A DNA stretch of 56,266 bases from Candidatus Woesearchaeota archaeon (GTDB taxonomy: Archaea > Nanobdellota > Nanobdellia > Woesearchaeales > GW2011-AR4). The notes under the pieces were generated by a model, which saw only the letters and a program-made list of their open reading frames with translations, searched no databases and had not been told where the DNA came from. The stretch spans positions 1 through 56,266 of the forward strand of contig JAGVXV010000001.1 of NCBI GenBank assembly GCA_018303625.1, read 5' to 3'. Every line of letters starts with the position of its first letter. Positions within the stretch are counted from its first letter, which is position 1. Shown here one piece after another: positions 26,933-36,573 of this stretch. The position numbers were made by a program, and so were the translations under genes.

Positions 26933-28075
26933 ATGACTGGGTTTGGTGATTTTATGGCTGTTATGGCTATTATGTCTGCTAAAGGAGAGGATGTTTCTAA
27001 AGTTGAGGTAAGCTCGGAATTTTCCGGGGATAATATAGATGCAGAGCTCGAGCAGCTGCTTGCCAAGCAAAAGGCGACAATCAAGGTTGTTGGGACCGGC
27101 GGGGCAGGAAACAATACCATCCAGAGAATCTCAGAAGTCGGCATTGTGGGCGCTGAAACAATTGCCATAAACACAGATGCCCAGGATTTATTATACACGA
27201 CTGCAAACAAAAAAATACTCATTGGAAGGGAATTGACAAAGGGGTTGGGAGCGGGCTCTGAGCCAAGGCTTGGAGAGGAGTCAGCGAGGGAGAATGAAGC
27301 TGATATCAAAAAGGCTTTGCAGGATGCTGATATGGTTTTCATAACATGCGGCTTAGGTGGCGGAACTGGAACCGGAAGCGCGCCGGTTGTTGCTGATGTC
27401 GCAAAAAAGCTCGGCGCCTTGACTGTCGGTATTGTAACGCTTCCTTTTGCAATGGAAGGCAACAGGAGATACCAAAATGCAGTTACTGGCTTAGAAAAAA
27501 TGGAGCAGACAGTTGACACTTTAATTGTCATACCCAATGACAAACTGCTGGAATTAGCTCCGGATTTGCCGCTGCATACTGCATTTAAAGTTGCGGATGA
27601 GATTTTGACCAATGCTGTCAAGGGAATTGCAGAGCTTGTAACAAAAACCGGGCTTGTGAATCTGGATTTTGCAGACATAAGGGCTGTCATGAAAGGCGGC
27701 GGGGTTGCCTTGATAGGCGTTGGAGAAAGCGACACTGAAAACAGGGCCATCGAAGCTGTTGAAAAAGCCATAAACAACCCGCTGCTTGATGTTGATATCT
27801 CGGGCGCAAACGGCGCTTTGATCAATGTCATTGGCGGCGAGGACATGACTCTTGACGAGGCAAGGAAAGTGGTTGAGACAGTAAGCGGAAAACTGGATGA
27901 TGATGCAAGGATAATCTGGGGCGCCCAGATATACAAGGACATGGAAAGGACCATAAGGGCAATGCTGATCATAACCGGGGTAAAAAGCTCACAGATATTC
28001 GGCACCGGCATCAAAACAACTGACAAGAGAAAGAAGGAGATCGAAAGCGAACTGGGGATAGAGTTTTTGGATTAA
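26933..28075 (+). CDS. ftsZ: Cell division protein FtsZ
   Basis: GGAGNNTI, GLGGGTGTGSAPVVA tubulin signature. Confidence 0.97.
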   Translation: MTGFGDFMAVMAIMSAKGEDVSKVEVSSEFSGDNIDAELEQLLAKQKATIKVVGTGGAGNNTIQRISEVGIVGAETIAINTDAQDLLYTTANKKILIGRELTKGLGAGSEPRLGEESARENEADIKKALQDADMVFITCGLGGGTGTGSAPVVADVAKKLGALTVGIVTLPFAMEGNRRYQNAVTGLEKMEQTVDTLIVIPNDKLLELAPDLPLHTAFKVADEILTNAVKGIAELVTKTGLVNLDFADIRAVMKGGGVALIGVGESDTENRAIEAVEKAINNPLLDVDISGANGALINVIGGEDMTLDEARKVVETVSGKLDDDARIIWGAQIYKDMERTIRAMLIITGVKSSQIFGTGIKTTDKRKKEIESELGIEFLD

Positions 28076-28076
28076 A

Positions 28077-28265
28077 ATGGATTTTGCTTCTTTGGGATTC
28101 AGGCTTAAGAATTTTATAGGCGAATGCAAAAGAGTCTTAACAGTCACAAAAAAGCCTGATGCGGCAGAGTTCAAGACAATAGTCAAGGTTTCAGGCCTCG
28201 GTATGCTTATTATCGGGCTTGTGGGATTTGTCATCACAATGTTCAAATTATTGTTTTTTCAGTGA
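28077..28265 (+). CDS. secE: SecE/Sec61-gamma
   Basis: Single TM, position upstream of spt5. Confidence 0.85.
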   Translation: MDFASLGFRLKNFIGECKRVLTVTKKPDAAEFKTIVKVSGLGMLIIGLVGFVITMFKLLFFQ

Positions 28266-28273
28266 GGTAGAAA

Positions 28274-28759
28274 ATGGAAGAAGCCAAAGAAAACGAAATA
28301 TTTGCCTTGCGCACAACAGCAAACCGCGAGGACCAGGTAATGGATTTTGTCACAAGCAATGCAAAAAGGAAAAAGCTTGAGGTTTACTCTGTCATAAGGC
28401 CGCATGGGATGAGGGGCTATATTTTCCTTGAGGCTGCAACGAAGACAGATGCAGAGCAGGCGGCATTCAATGTTCCCTACGCCAGGGGCATTCTGGCAAA
28501 CTCTGTTTCCTACAGTGAAATTGAGCATATGCTCGAGCAGGTAAAGCATGAGGTTAACATACAGAAGAATGATATTGTGGAGATTATATCAGGGCCTTTC
28601 AAGAGGGAAAAAGCCAAGGTAACAAGAATTGACAAGTCCAAGGAAGATGTGGTTGTCGAGCTGCTGGAAGCGGCAGTGCCCATACCAATAACCGTAAAGC
28701 TTGATGCTGTCAAGGTTATAAGGAGAGAAACGGGCGAAGAGGAAGAGGCAAAAGAGTAG
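28274..28759 (+). CDS. spt5: Transcription elongation factor Spt5 (NusG-like)
   Basis: NGN domain plus KOW (NDIVEIISGPFKREKAKVTRID). Confidence 0.92.
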   Translation: MEEAKENEIFALRTTANREDQVMDFVTSNAKRKKLEVYSVIRPHGMRGYIFLEAATKTDAEQAAFNVPYARGILANSVSYSEIEHMLEQVKHEVNIQKNDIVEIISGPFKREKAKVTRIDKSKEDVVVELLEAAVPIPITVKLDAVKVIRRETGEEEEAKE

Positions 28760-28799
28760 AAGCCTCTTGCTTTATGATATCTGCTGGTCTATGCTGCGT

Positions 28800-29720
28800 T
28801 TAATCTGCTTTCTCAAGCATATAACTCTTTCTTATCATGCAGGGTTGGTATGACATCTTTATTGTCTTTAGGTAATCAACGCCCCAGTCCTCTCCTGCAT
28901 TGGCATACTCGCAGTCAAAGAGCTTCAGCAATTCGCCGTAGATAAATGTAGAAAGCCCTTTTATGGCAAGATTGGTTTTTTCAAAGAAATCAGTGCAGAT
29001 ATTGCCGTTTGTACTCTCTCCAAAAGTATAGCCCTGCACAGAGCCGTCAACGTAAACAACTACTCCCTTCAGGCCGAAATCATTCGCGAACTTAAGCACT
29101 TTGAGGTTGGCATCATACTCATCCCTAAGGCTTTCATGGTGCTTGTCCCTTATAACTTCAAGTTTCTGCTTATTCCACTTGTCAAGCAGACCAATGCATT
29201 GCTGCATATGCCTCTCTTTATTGTACTCCTCAACACGGTGCTCATAATTTTTTATAAAATAATTCCTGAGATTTCTTTTAGTTTTGTATTTATCACCTTT
29301 AAGCTCTATTACGTCTTTTCTCTTGTAAATATAGTCCTGGTTTTGATGTACAAGTTTGTAGCCATCAATGTTGCTATAGCCCTCTTTCAGCTCTTCAGGA
29401 ATATACTTAACAGCAGGCTTGCCATCTATATTATTGTCTTCATTGTACTGCAGGCATGCCTCAAAGCATTTTTTTAGCGTATCAGGAAGCTTCAGCCCGG
29501 GCAGCACAGGGCCCCATACATGCCTGTTGCCTTCAAATGTCAGAAAAAGGCAGACATTGCCGTTAATCCTGGCCCACTCAATGTCCTTGTAGCAGTCATC
29601 CCATATAATGATCCAGGAAAAGCTATGCTCTGCCAGTGGGAACTTCAATTGCGAGTAGGCCTTGTTGAAAATTCCTTTATCCTCAATTGAGAGTTTCTTA
29701 AGCGAAACCAGGTCCAGCAT
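28800..29720 (-). CDS. DUF2156 / GNAT-fold protein (lysyltransferase-like)
   Basis: AEHSFSWIIIWDD; DANLKVLKFANDFGLKGVVVYVDGSVQGYTFGE. Confidence 0.75.
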   Translation of the reverse strand: MLDLVSLKKLSIEDKGIFNKAYSQLKFPLAEHSFSWIIIWDDCYKDIEWARINGNVCLFLTFEGNRHVWGPVLPGLKLPDTLKKCFEACLQYNEDNNIDGKPAVKYIPEELKEGYSNIDGYKLVHQNQDYIYKRKDVIELKGDKYKTKRNLRNYFIKNYEHRVEEYNKERHMQQCIGLLDKWNKQKLEVIRDKHHESLRDEYDANLKVLKFANDFGLKGVVVYVDGSVQGYTFGESTNGNICTDFFEKTNLAIKGLSTFIYGELLKLFDCEYANAGEDWGVDYLKTIKMSYQPCMIRKSYMLEKAD

Positions 29721-29783
29721 TTGGCTTTAAAAAGCGCAATCTTATTTAAAATTATCGCAAAAATTAATAAATGATTTTAATCT

Positions 29784-29987
29784 TAAGACAAAATTCAATC
29801 CGTTCGCTCCGCTCACCATAATTACACTCGGCGAAAAATTTACTGCCAAGAATTTTTCGCCTCGAACCAATTCGATAATAATGAATATTAATGAATAGAT
29901 AGGCGAGGCTGTGGCTAATGGCAGAAAAGCCGAAGCCTCGCACTAAATAATGTGCCGAAGGCACGGATTGAGGATAATTTTGATTTA
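29784..29987. ncRNA. Multi-helix structured intergenic element
   Basis: Closing stem CAAAATT/AATTTTG and CAATCCGT (29796-29803)/ACGGATTG (29963-29970); hairpins GGCGAAAAATT/AATTTTTCGCC, GCGAGGCT/AGCCTCGC, GTGCCgaaGGCAC. Confidence 0.6.
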
Positions 29988-30067
29988 AAAACTTATTGCC
30001 CAATTACTCCTGCTATCAATTAAATTTCCGAAAGCCTTATAAAATAAATTTAATTTCTCGTGATAAA

Positions 30068-30907
30068 ATGTCAATGCAGGTTGTTCAGGTGCTTGTTGAA
30101 GGGGGCAAAGCAACAGCTGCTCCCCCATTGGGGCCTCAGCTTGGGCCTTTAGGAGTTAATATAGGCCAGGTTGTTGCAGATATCAACAAGAAGACCGAAA
30201 GCTTCAGGGGAATGCAGGTTCCTGTAAAGGTTAAGGTAGATTCTGATACAAAGAAATTTGAAATTTCAATCGGGACGCCGCCGACTTCGGCTTTGCTGAA
30301 GAAAGAGGCAGGCGTTGAAAAGGGCTCAAGCAATCCCAAAACAGACAAGGTCGCTGATGTCCTTATTGAGCAAATAATAAAAATTGCAAAGATGAAAGAG
30401 GATTCATTATTGGGCAAAAACCTGAAGGAAAGGATAAAAGAAATTGTAGGGACATGCAACTCAATGGGGATACTTGTTGAAGGCATGCCTCCTGTTGATG
30501 CTATAAAATCAATAAATGAGGGAAAATTTGACAACGAAATAAGGCTTGAAAAGACAGAGCTTACTGCTGAGGAAAAAGCCAAGCTTGAGGAAGAGAAGAA
30601 AAGGCTGGCTGAGGAAATCAAGAAGAGAAGGGCTGAATTCGAGGCAAAAGCTAAAGAGATTATTGCTGCGATGGCTGGCCAGGAGAAAGGCATTATTAAG
30701 TCAAAGCTTACCGCAGCTGGAATTCCGGATGTCATAATAAAAGAATTATTGCCTTCAGAAGGGGCAGCGGCAGCAGAAGGGGCGGCAGCAGGCGCAGCGC
30801 CTAAAGCAGAAGCAGGGGCAAAGGCGGCAGCTCCGGGAGCAGAAGCGAAGAAAGAGGCTCCTAAGAAAGAAGCCCCGAAGAAAGAAGCAAAAGAGAAGAA
30901 GAGATAA
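30068..30907 (+). CDS. rpl11: Ribosomal protein L11 with long Ala/Lys-rich C-terminal extension
   Basis: GGKATAAPPLGPQLGPLGVNIGQVV; MGILVEGMPPVDAI. Confidence 0.92.
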   Translation: MSMQVVQVLVEGGKATAAPPLGPQLGPLGVNIGQVVADINKKTESFRGMQVPVKVKVDSDTKKFEISIGTPPTSALLKKEAGVEKGSSNPKTDKVADVLIEQIIKIAKMKEDSLLGKNLKERIKEIVGTCNSMGILVEGMPPVDAIKSINEGKFDNEIRLEKTELTAEEKAKLEEEKKRLAEEIKKRRAEFEAKAKEIIAAMAGQEKGIIKSKLTAAGIPDVIIKELLPSEGAAAAEGAAAGAAPKAEAGAKAAAPGAEAKKEAPKKEAPKKEAKEKKR

Positions 30908-30909
30908 GT

Positions 30910-31764
30910 TTAGCCAGTATTTTCAAAAAACCTGTCGCTTCTTTCATATCTTATTTTATTTTTTTCCAAAATATCTAAAATTCTCTGTTTTTCCTTTCCC
31001 AGGCCTTTCCAGTCCAATAAAACAAATTTGGCTTTCGGCGAAGTTTTTTCCATTGCCTCTTTGATTAAATTTTCATCTAACTTTTCAAGATTATATTTTG
31101 CGCAGATATGGCCTGCTGCATAACTGGTTTTTAGCATTGTTTTGTTTGCAGCATGATTGTAATGAGAGCCTCCAATAACAAAAACGCTTTCATAATCATT
31201 TTTATTGTTTAAAATATTAATGATGGTTTTTGCTATAATGTTTGCAGCTTCCTTGTTTTTCCAGTTTTCCTCGTTGCTTCCTATTTCAATGAACATTGCC
31301 GGCTTTTCAATGAAAGGGCCGTGGTGAGTTGCTTCCATTGTAACCTCATGTCCAATATCCTTTCCATATTTATCTAATTCGATAATTGCGTTTTTTAAAA
31401 AATTTGATGGAGAAATGCACAATGTTTTTTCCTTGCCCCCGAATTCTGCCTTGCCGAAATTCCCTATTGAATGGCAGCTTAATGTCTTTAATCCGGAAGA
31501 AGCGCTGTGCCTTGTCGCAAATATAAACAAGTCTGCATTGATTTTTTTGTCAATATTCTCAGAATGGATTGTGTCAGTTTCAATAGTGTATAATTTTATT
31601 ATTTTATTATTTTTTTTATTTTTTAAGTTGGTATTGTTTAATTGAAATATTGGATTATTACCGAATTTTTCATTATTTTTTTCAAAATCAAACAAATTAA
31701 TCAAGGAATCCCTGATATTCATCCCTGCCATGTCCTTTTTTGATGTTATTACTCCTATTTGCAT
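30910..31764 (-). CDS. dtdA: D-aminoacyl-tRNA deacylase (archaeal DtdA/GEK1 type)
   Basis: EVTMEATHHGPFIEKPAMFIEIGSNEENW; GGSHYNHAANK. Confidence 0.92.
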   Translation of the reverse strand: MQIGVITSKKDMAGMNIRDSLINLFDFEKNNEKFGNNPIFQLNNTNLKNKKNNKIIKLYTIETDTIHSENIDKKINADLFIFATRHSASSGLKTLSCHSIGNFGKAEFGGKEKTLCISPSNFLKNAIIELDKYGKDIGHEVTMEATHHGPFIEKPAMFIEIGSNEENWKNKEAANIIAKTIINILNNKNDYESVFVIGGSHYNHAANKTMLKTSYAAGHICAKYNLEKLDENLIKEAMEKTSPKAKFVLLDWKGLGKEKQRILDILEKNKIRYERSDRFFENTG

Positions 31765-31851
31765 TTTTATCCAAAATTACTAAATATTTTTAAATATAGT
31801 GTTTGAAAAACCCAAAGATTAAAAAATATAGGATTCAGGTTATATAAAAAA

Positions 31852-32919
31852 ATGGTTTTTGTCAATATTTTGCTGTTTGCTTTTGGGCTAATCATCCTGG
31901 TTAAAGGCTCTGACTTCCTTGTAAAATCAGCGGCATCCATTTCAAAGAAGCTCGGCATTTCAGAGTTTGTCGTAGGCCTGACCTTGGTTGCATTAGGTAC
32001 TTCAATACCTGAGCTGGCTTCAGCCATTATCGCCTCGATAAAAATGGAAAGCGGCCTTGTGATGGGAAATATTGTCGGGGCTAACATAGCGGACATAGGG
32101 CTTGTAACCGGGCTTGCAGCCGCAATTTCCGTTATAAGGACAAACAAAGACGTGCTCAAGAGGGATGGGTATATAATGCTTTTTGCAGCCTTGGTTTTTT
32201 ATATCTTCATGCTCAATAAAATAATCTCAAGAATTGAGGCAATCTTGCTTTTGTTCCTTTATTTTGCCTACATACTCTTCCTATACGAGTTTGAATCAAA
32301 GGTTGTTGGGGGCAAGTACCATTTCAGGCAGTTCATGGACTATTTCTTCAGGTTTAAGTATGTAGCGACAATAAGAAGCGGGCTTGTCTCTGGAGTGAGA
32401 GTAAAGGGCAAGAGCATTAAGATTACTGATGTAAAGGAGATAAAGGAGCTTTTCAGGGAAGGGCTTGTGAAGGATTTCCTCATTGCTGCTGTGAGCATTG
32501 TTGCAGTCATTTTCGGGGCGAATTATTTTGTAAGCGAGGCAAACTTTTTTGCAGAGCTTCTTGGGGTTCCGGAAGTCATAATAGGTGTAAGCTTGATGTC
32601 AATTGGGACAACATTGCCGGAACTTAGCGTTACGGTAGCAGCGGCAAGAAAAGGATTCGGGTATATAGCATTAGGCAACGCAATTGGCTCAAGCATAACA
32701 AACATCCTGCTTATTATCGGCATTTCAGCCTTTATTCATCCGTTAAATGTAGTTAACTTCACTTTATATTACTCTGCTCCTTTTATGATATTTATGGGCA
32801 TACTGCTTCTGGCATTTATAAGAAGCTACTGGAGAATAAGGAGGGTTGAAGGCATTGTTTTTCTGGTTTTGTATGTCTTGTTTTTGGCTTCGCTGTTTTT
32901 TGTGAGTGCTTTGTTCTAA
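31852..32919 (+). CDS. Calcium/sodium antiporter family (YrbG-like)
   Basis: VGLTLVALGTSIPELASAI and VGVSLMSIGTTLPELSVTVAAARKGFGYIALGNAIGSSITN-type duplicated alpha repeats. Confidence 0.92.
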   Translation: MVFVNILLFAFGLIILVKGSDFLVKSAASISKKLGISEFVVGLTLVALGTSIPELASAIIASIKMESGLVMGNIVGANIADIGLVTGLAAAISVIRTNKDVLKRDGYIMLFAALVFYIFMLNKIISRIEAILLLFLYFAYILFLYEFESKVVGGKYHFRQFMDYFFRFKYVATIRSGLVSGVRVKGKSIKITDVKEIKELFREGLVKDFLIAAVSIVAVIFGANYFVSEANFFAELLGVPEVIIGVSLMSIGTTLPELSVTVAAARKGFGYIALGNAIGSSITNILLIIGISAFIHPLNVVNFTLYYSAPFMIFMGILLLAFIRSYWRIRRVEGIVFLVLYVLFLASLFFVSALF

Positions 32920-33018
32920 GTAGGTTTTTTTTAGAGTAAGACAGAACCACAATCTTTAAATATAAGTATTTTAATAAGTAGTAAACTTAATATAAAAATA
33001 AGTATATTTAAAAGGCTT

Positions 33019-33276
33019 TAAACATCGGAATTCCACCAATCTAAATGATTGGTGGTTCAACAACTAAAGCATTATTCAGTGGAATTCCGAGCGTCATGAA
33101 AATCAAAGATTTTCAGGATCCCAAAAATGCTTTGCATTTTTTAGGATGCTCAAAAACCACTGGATAAAATTGTGATAAGCAAACATGCCACCAGTCCATC
33201 GAAAATCAAAGATTTTCGAGTGTGATCGAAAATGCAAAGCATTTATCGGCATTTGACTGGTGGTTTTTGACAAATG
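33019..33276 (+). repeat. Structured element, family 2 copy 1 (expanded)
   Basis: Stem TCGGAATTCCAC/GTGGAATTCCGA; TCAAAAACCAC/GTGGTTTTTGA; CCACCAGTC/GACTGGTGG; two identical GAAAATCAAAGATTTTC hairpins; ends in GACAAATGCC. Confidence 0.75.
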
Positions 33277-33441
33277 CCAACTGAGTTTAGAAGAAAATTG
33301 TACAAAAGAGGCTCGAGCTTCGAAACTACAGTACCCATGCCGCTTCTCTTTGCCTTGGACAGGTCAAAAAAATACAATGTCGTTTTTTCCTTTGATGCCG
33401 AGGCAAATAAATGGTACATCAAATTTGAGGAAAGAAAATGA
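33274..33441 (+). CDS. 55-aa AbrB-like small protein (not in supplied track as such)
   Basis: MPTEFRRKLYKRGSSFETTVPMPLLFALDRSKKYNVVFSFDAEANKWYIKFEERK. Confidence 0.6.
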   Translation: MPTEFRRKLYKRGSSFETTVPMPLLFALDRSKKYNVVFSFDAEANKWYIKFEERK

Positions 33442-33450
33442 GGTGGAAAA

Positions 33451-33741
33451 ATGCAGGACATGAAAAGACTGATTGAAAAATTAGGCTATGAAGACCTGAT
33501 GAGGATGAAAAAAGAGCTTGAAGAGGGCGAGCTGAAAAAATTCATCGAGCAGAAACTAAGGCACTTCGAGACAACGCATGAAAAAACCTGCTCTGTATGC
33601 TATAACCTGCTGGAGCCCTACAGCATGCACAATTACAGCCTGGTTTTCGGGCCTGATGACTTCAAAAAGAAAGCAAGTTTCTGCGGTCTGGACTGCCTGC
33701 AGTATTTTCTTGAAAATTTAAAAGTCGGGAGGGGCGATTAA
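33451..33741 (+). CDS. Small Cys-containing protein
   Basis: CSVCYNLLEPYSMHNYSLVFGPDDFKKKASFCGLDCL. Confidence 0.6.
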   Translation: MQDMKRLIEKLGYEDLMRMKKELEEGELKKFIEQKLRHFETTHEKTCSVCYNLLEPYSMHNYSLVFGPDDFKKKASFCGLDCLQYFLENLKVGRGD

Positions 33742-33743
33742 AA

Positions 33744-33869
33744 ATGGCTAAGAATTTTCTGAGGGAAGAGATGAAAAAACTGAGAAACGCAAGATATGCA
33801 GGAGGCATTACCTTTGAGGAGTTTGAGGAAATATCTGAAATAGAAGACAAGGAGATTTATTTGAATTGA
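33744..33869 (+). CDS. 41-aa small protein
   Basis: MAKNFLREEMKKLRNARYAGGITFEEFEEISEIEDKEIYLN; 2 bp after the preceding gene. Confidence 0.45.
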   Translation: MAKNFLREEMKKLRNARYAGGITFEEFEEISEIEDKEIYLN

Positions 33870-33922
33870 ACGGAAAACATTAAAAAATAACCAAAACTGC
33901 CTAAAGCAATATAAATTCAAAA

Positions 33923-36550
33923 ATGCACCATTCAAAGGAAATAAAAGAAGTCTTCAGGGAATTAAACTCCAATAATGAAGGCTTAAGCCAAGCAGAAGCA
34001 GAGAAAAGGCTGCAAGAATACGGCTTGAATGAAATCAAGGAAGCCAAGAAAATAAGCCCGATAAAGATATTCCTCAACCAGTTCAATTCTGTTGTTGTTT
34101 ATATCTTGATTGCAGCCCTGGTTATTTCCTTATTTATTGGAGAAAGGATTGATGCTATTGTTATCGGCATCATCCTGATTTTAAATGCAGTATTTGGCTT
34201 TATACAGGAATACAGGGCGGAAAAGTCAATTGAAGCCTTGAAGAAATTAGCAAGCTTGAAAGCAACAGTTATAAGGGATGGAAAGGAAAAGAACATTGAT
34301 GCAAAGCTGCTTGTTCCAGGCGATATACTAAAATTAGAGACAGGAGACAAACTTCCTGCAGATGCAAGGCTTTTTGAAATAATAAATCTGGAAACCCAAG
34401 AAGCGGCTTTAACAGGAGAAAGCACCCCGGTAAGCAAAGAGCTTAAGCTTCTGCCGGAAAAGACTTCTTTGGCAGACAGAATTAATATGGTTTTTTCAGG
34501 GACCATAATAACAAATGGGAGGGGCAAAGCAATTGTTACCGGAACAGGAATGAAGACAGAGATTGGGAAAATTGCAACATTAATTCAGGAAACAGAGCAG
34601 GAAAAAACCCCTTTGCAGAAAAAACTGGACCAAATGGGAAGGTTTTTAGGCTTAATCACAATCATTGTAAGCGTTATTGTTTTTCTTGGGGGCGTTTTTG
34701 AAGGGGGCAATGTACTTGAATTTTTTATAATAGCAGTTGCTTTGGCGGTTGCAGCTATTCCAGAAGGATTGCCAGCAATAGTTACAATAGGATTGGCCCT
34801 CGGAACGCAAAGAATGGTAAAGAGGCACGCTTTAATAAGAAAACTGCCTTCTGTCGAGACTTTAGGCTCAACAACAGTTATTTGCACAGATAAGACGGGA
34901 ACATTGACAAAAAACGAGATGACTGTCAAGAAAATTTATTCTAATGGCAAAATTATAGATATAACCGGCTCGGGCTATGACAAGAAGGGCGAATTTCTGC
35001 ATAAAAGCAAAAAAATTGATGCAAATGAGATTGAATTGCTGCTGAAAGCAGGCAGCTTAAACAACAATTCCTCATTAACAGATGGAAATGTGATTGGAGA
35101 TCCAACAGAAGCTGCTTTGATTGTGAGCGCTGAAAAAGCCCTTTTGGCCAGGGAAAGCCTGGAGAAAAAACACCCCAGAATCCATGAAATACCGTTCACT
35201 TCCGAGAGAAAGCTCATGACTACAATTCATGATTTTAAAGGGGAAAAAATAGCCTTTTCAAAAGGCGCTCCTGAAGTTGTCCTAAATTTATGCGACAGCA
35301 TTTACCAGAACGGGAAGGTAAGAAAACTTACCGAGGCAGATAAGAAGGAAATTCTGGAAATAAACAGGGAATTTGCAAATGATGCTTTAAGGGTTCTGGG
35401 CTTTGCATTCAAGACAGTTATTGATGCAAAGAGAGCAGAAAAAAACCTTACATTTCTTGGCTTGCAGGGAATGATTGATCCGCCAAGAGAGGAAGTTAAG
35501 GAAGCAATTGAAAAATGCAGAAAAGCCGGCATTAAGGTTGTTATGATAACGGGCGACCATGAGATAACTGCAAAGGCCATTGGAAAGGCAATAGGCATTG
35601 AAGGCAAAAGCCTGACAGGAGAGCAGCTGGAAAAAATACAGGAGCTGGAGAAAATTGTTGAGGACATTGCAATTTATGCAAGAGTAAACCCGGAGCATAA
35701 GATAAAGATTGTTGACGCTTTGAAGAAAAGAGGCCATATTGTAGCCATGACTGGCGACGGCGTAAATGACGCTCCTGCCTTAAAGAAAGCCGACATAGGC
35801 ATTGGAATGGGCATAACAGGGACTGATGTTGCAAAAGAGGCAAGCGCAATGATTTTGACTGATGACAATTTTGCAAGCATTGTGAATGCGATTGAGGAAG
35901 GCCGCGGGATTTATGACAATATAAAAAAATTTGTTGAATACCTCCTTTCCTCCAACTTGGGCGAGATTTTAACGCTGTTTGTTGCAATTATTCTAGGATT
36001 TTCGCTGCCCGTCACAGCATTGATGATTTTATGGATTAATCTTGTAACCGATGGACTGCCTGCTTTGGCTTTGAGCATTGACCCTGTAGAGCCTAACATA
36101 ATGGAAAGAAAGCCCCGCAACCCGAAAGAAAGGATTATATCAAATTCCATAATCGCGAGAATGCTCATTGTTGGCTTTACAATGATGCTCGGCACTTTAA
36201 TTGTTTTTAAGCTGTACAATCCGGAAGAAAACCTTGCTTACGCGCAGACAATGGCGTTTGCCACATTAATGATATTCCAGATGTTTAATGTATTGAATTG
36301 CCGCTCTGAATTCAATTCATTGTTTAAAGTTGGAATTTTCACAAACATGAAGCTCTGGGGCGCGATAATAATATCAATTCTGATGCAGGTGCTTGTCATA
36401 CAGACTTCTGTTATGGAAAAAGTGTTTAATACAGTGCATCTGTCGGCAATTGACTGGGGAGTTGTGTTTTTGGCTGCGAGCAGCGTTTTTATTGTGGTGG
36501 AAATATACAAGTTGGCAATAACAAGAATAAATCCGGAACTAGTTAAATAA
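33923..36550 (+). CDS. P-type cation-transporting ATPase (Ca2+-ATPase-like)
   Basis: ICTDKTGTLTKNEMT, TGDGVNDAPALKKADIGIGMG. Confidence 0.95.
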   Translation: MHHSKEIKEVFRELNSNNEGLSQAEAEKRLQEYGLNEIKEAKKISPIKIFLNQFNSVVVYILIAALVISLFIGERIDAIVIGIILILNAVFGFIQEYRAEKSIEALKKLASLKATVIRDGKEKNIDAKLLVPGDILKLETGDKLPADARLFEIINLETQEAALTGESTPVSKELKLLPEKTSLADRINMVFSGTIITNGRGKAIVTGTGMKTEIGKIATLIQETEQEKTPLQKKLDQMGRFLGLITIIVSVIVFLGGVFEGGNVLEFFIIAVALAVAAIPEGLPAIVTIGLALGTQRMVKRHALIRKLPSVETLGSTTVICTDKTGTLTKNEMTVKKIYSNGKIIDITGSGYDKKGEFLHKSKKIDANEIELLLKAGSLNNNSSLTDGNVIGDPTEAALIVSAEKALLARESLEKKHPRIHEIPFTSERKLMTTIHDFKGEKIAFSKGAPEVVLNLCDSIYQNGKVRKLTEADKKEILEINREFANDALRVLGFAFKTVIDAKRAEKNLTFLGLQGMIDPPREEVKEAIEKCRKAGIKVVMITGDHEITAKAIGKAIGIEGKSLTGEQLEKIQELEKIVEDIAIYARVNPEHKIKIVDALKKRGHIVAMTGDGVNDAPALKKADIGIGMGITGTDVAKEASAMILTDDNFASIVNAIEEGRGIYDNIKKFVEYLLSSNLGEILTLFVAIILGFSLPVTALMILWINLVTDGLPALALSIDPVEPNIMERKPRNPKERIISNSIIARMLIVGFTMMLGTLIVFKLYNPEENLAYAQTMAFATLMIFQMFNVLNCRSEFNSLFKVGIFTNMKLWGAIIISILMQVLVIQTSVMEKVFNTVHLSAIDWGVVFLAASSVFIVVEIYKLAITRINPELVK

Positions 36551-36573
36551 AAATCTTTTAAAATTAAAAATAC

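Noticed and set aside
26719-28026. 435-aa antisense ORF across FKBP/ftsZ
   Set aside because: Ser/Thr/Ala-rich translation opposite a clearly conserved FtsZ; an antisense shadow ORF.
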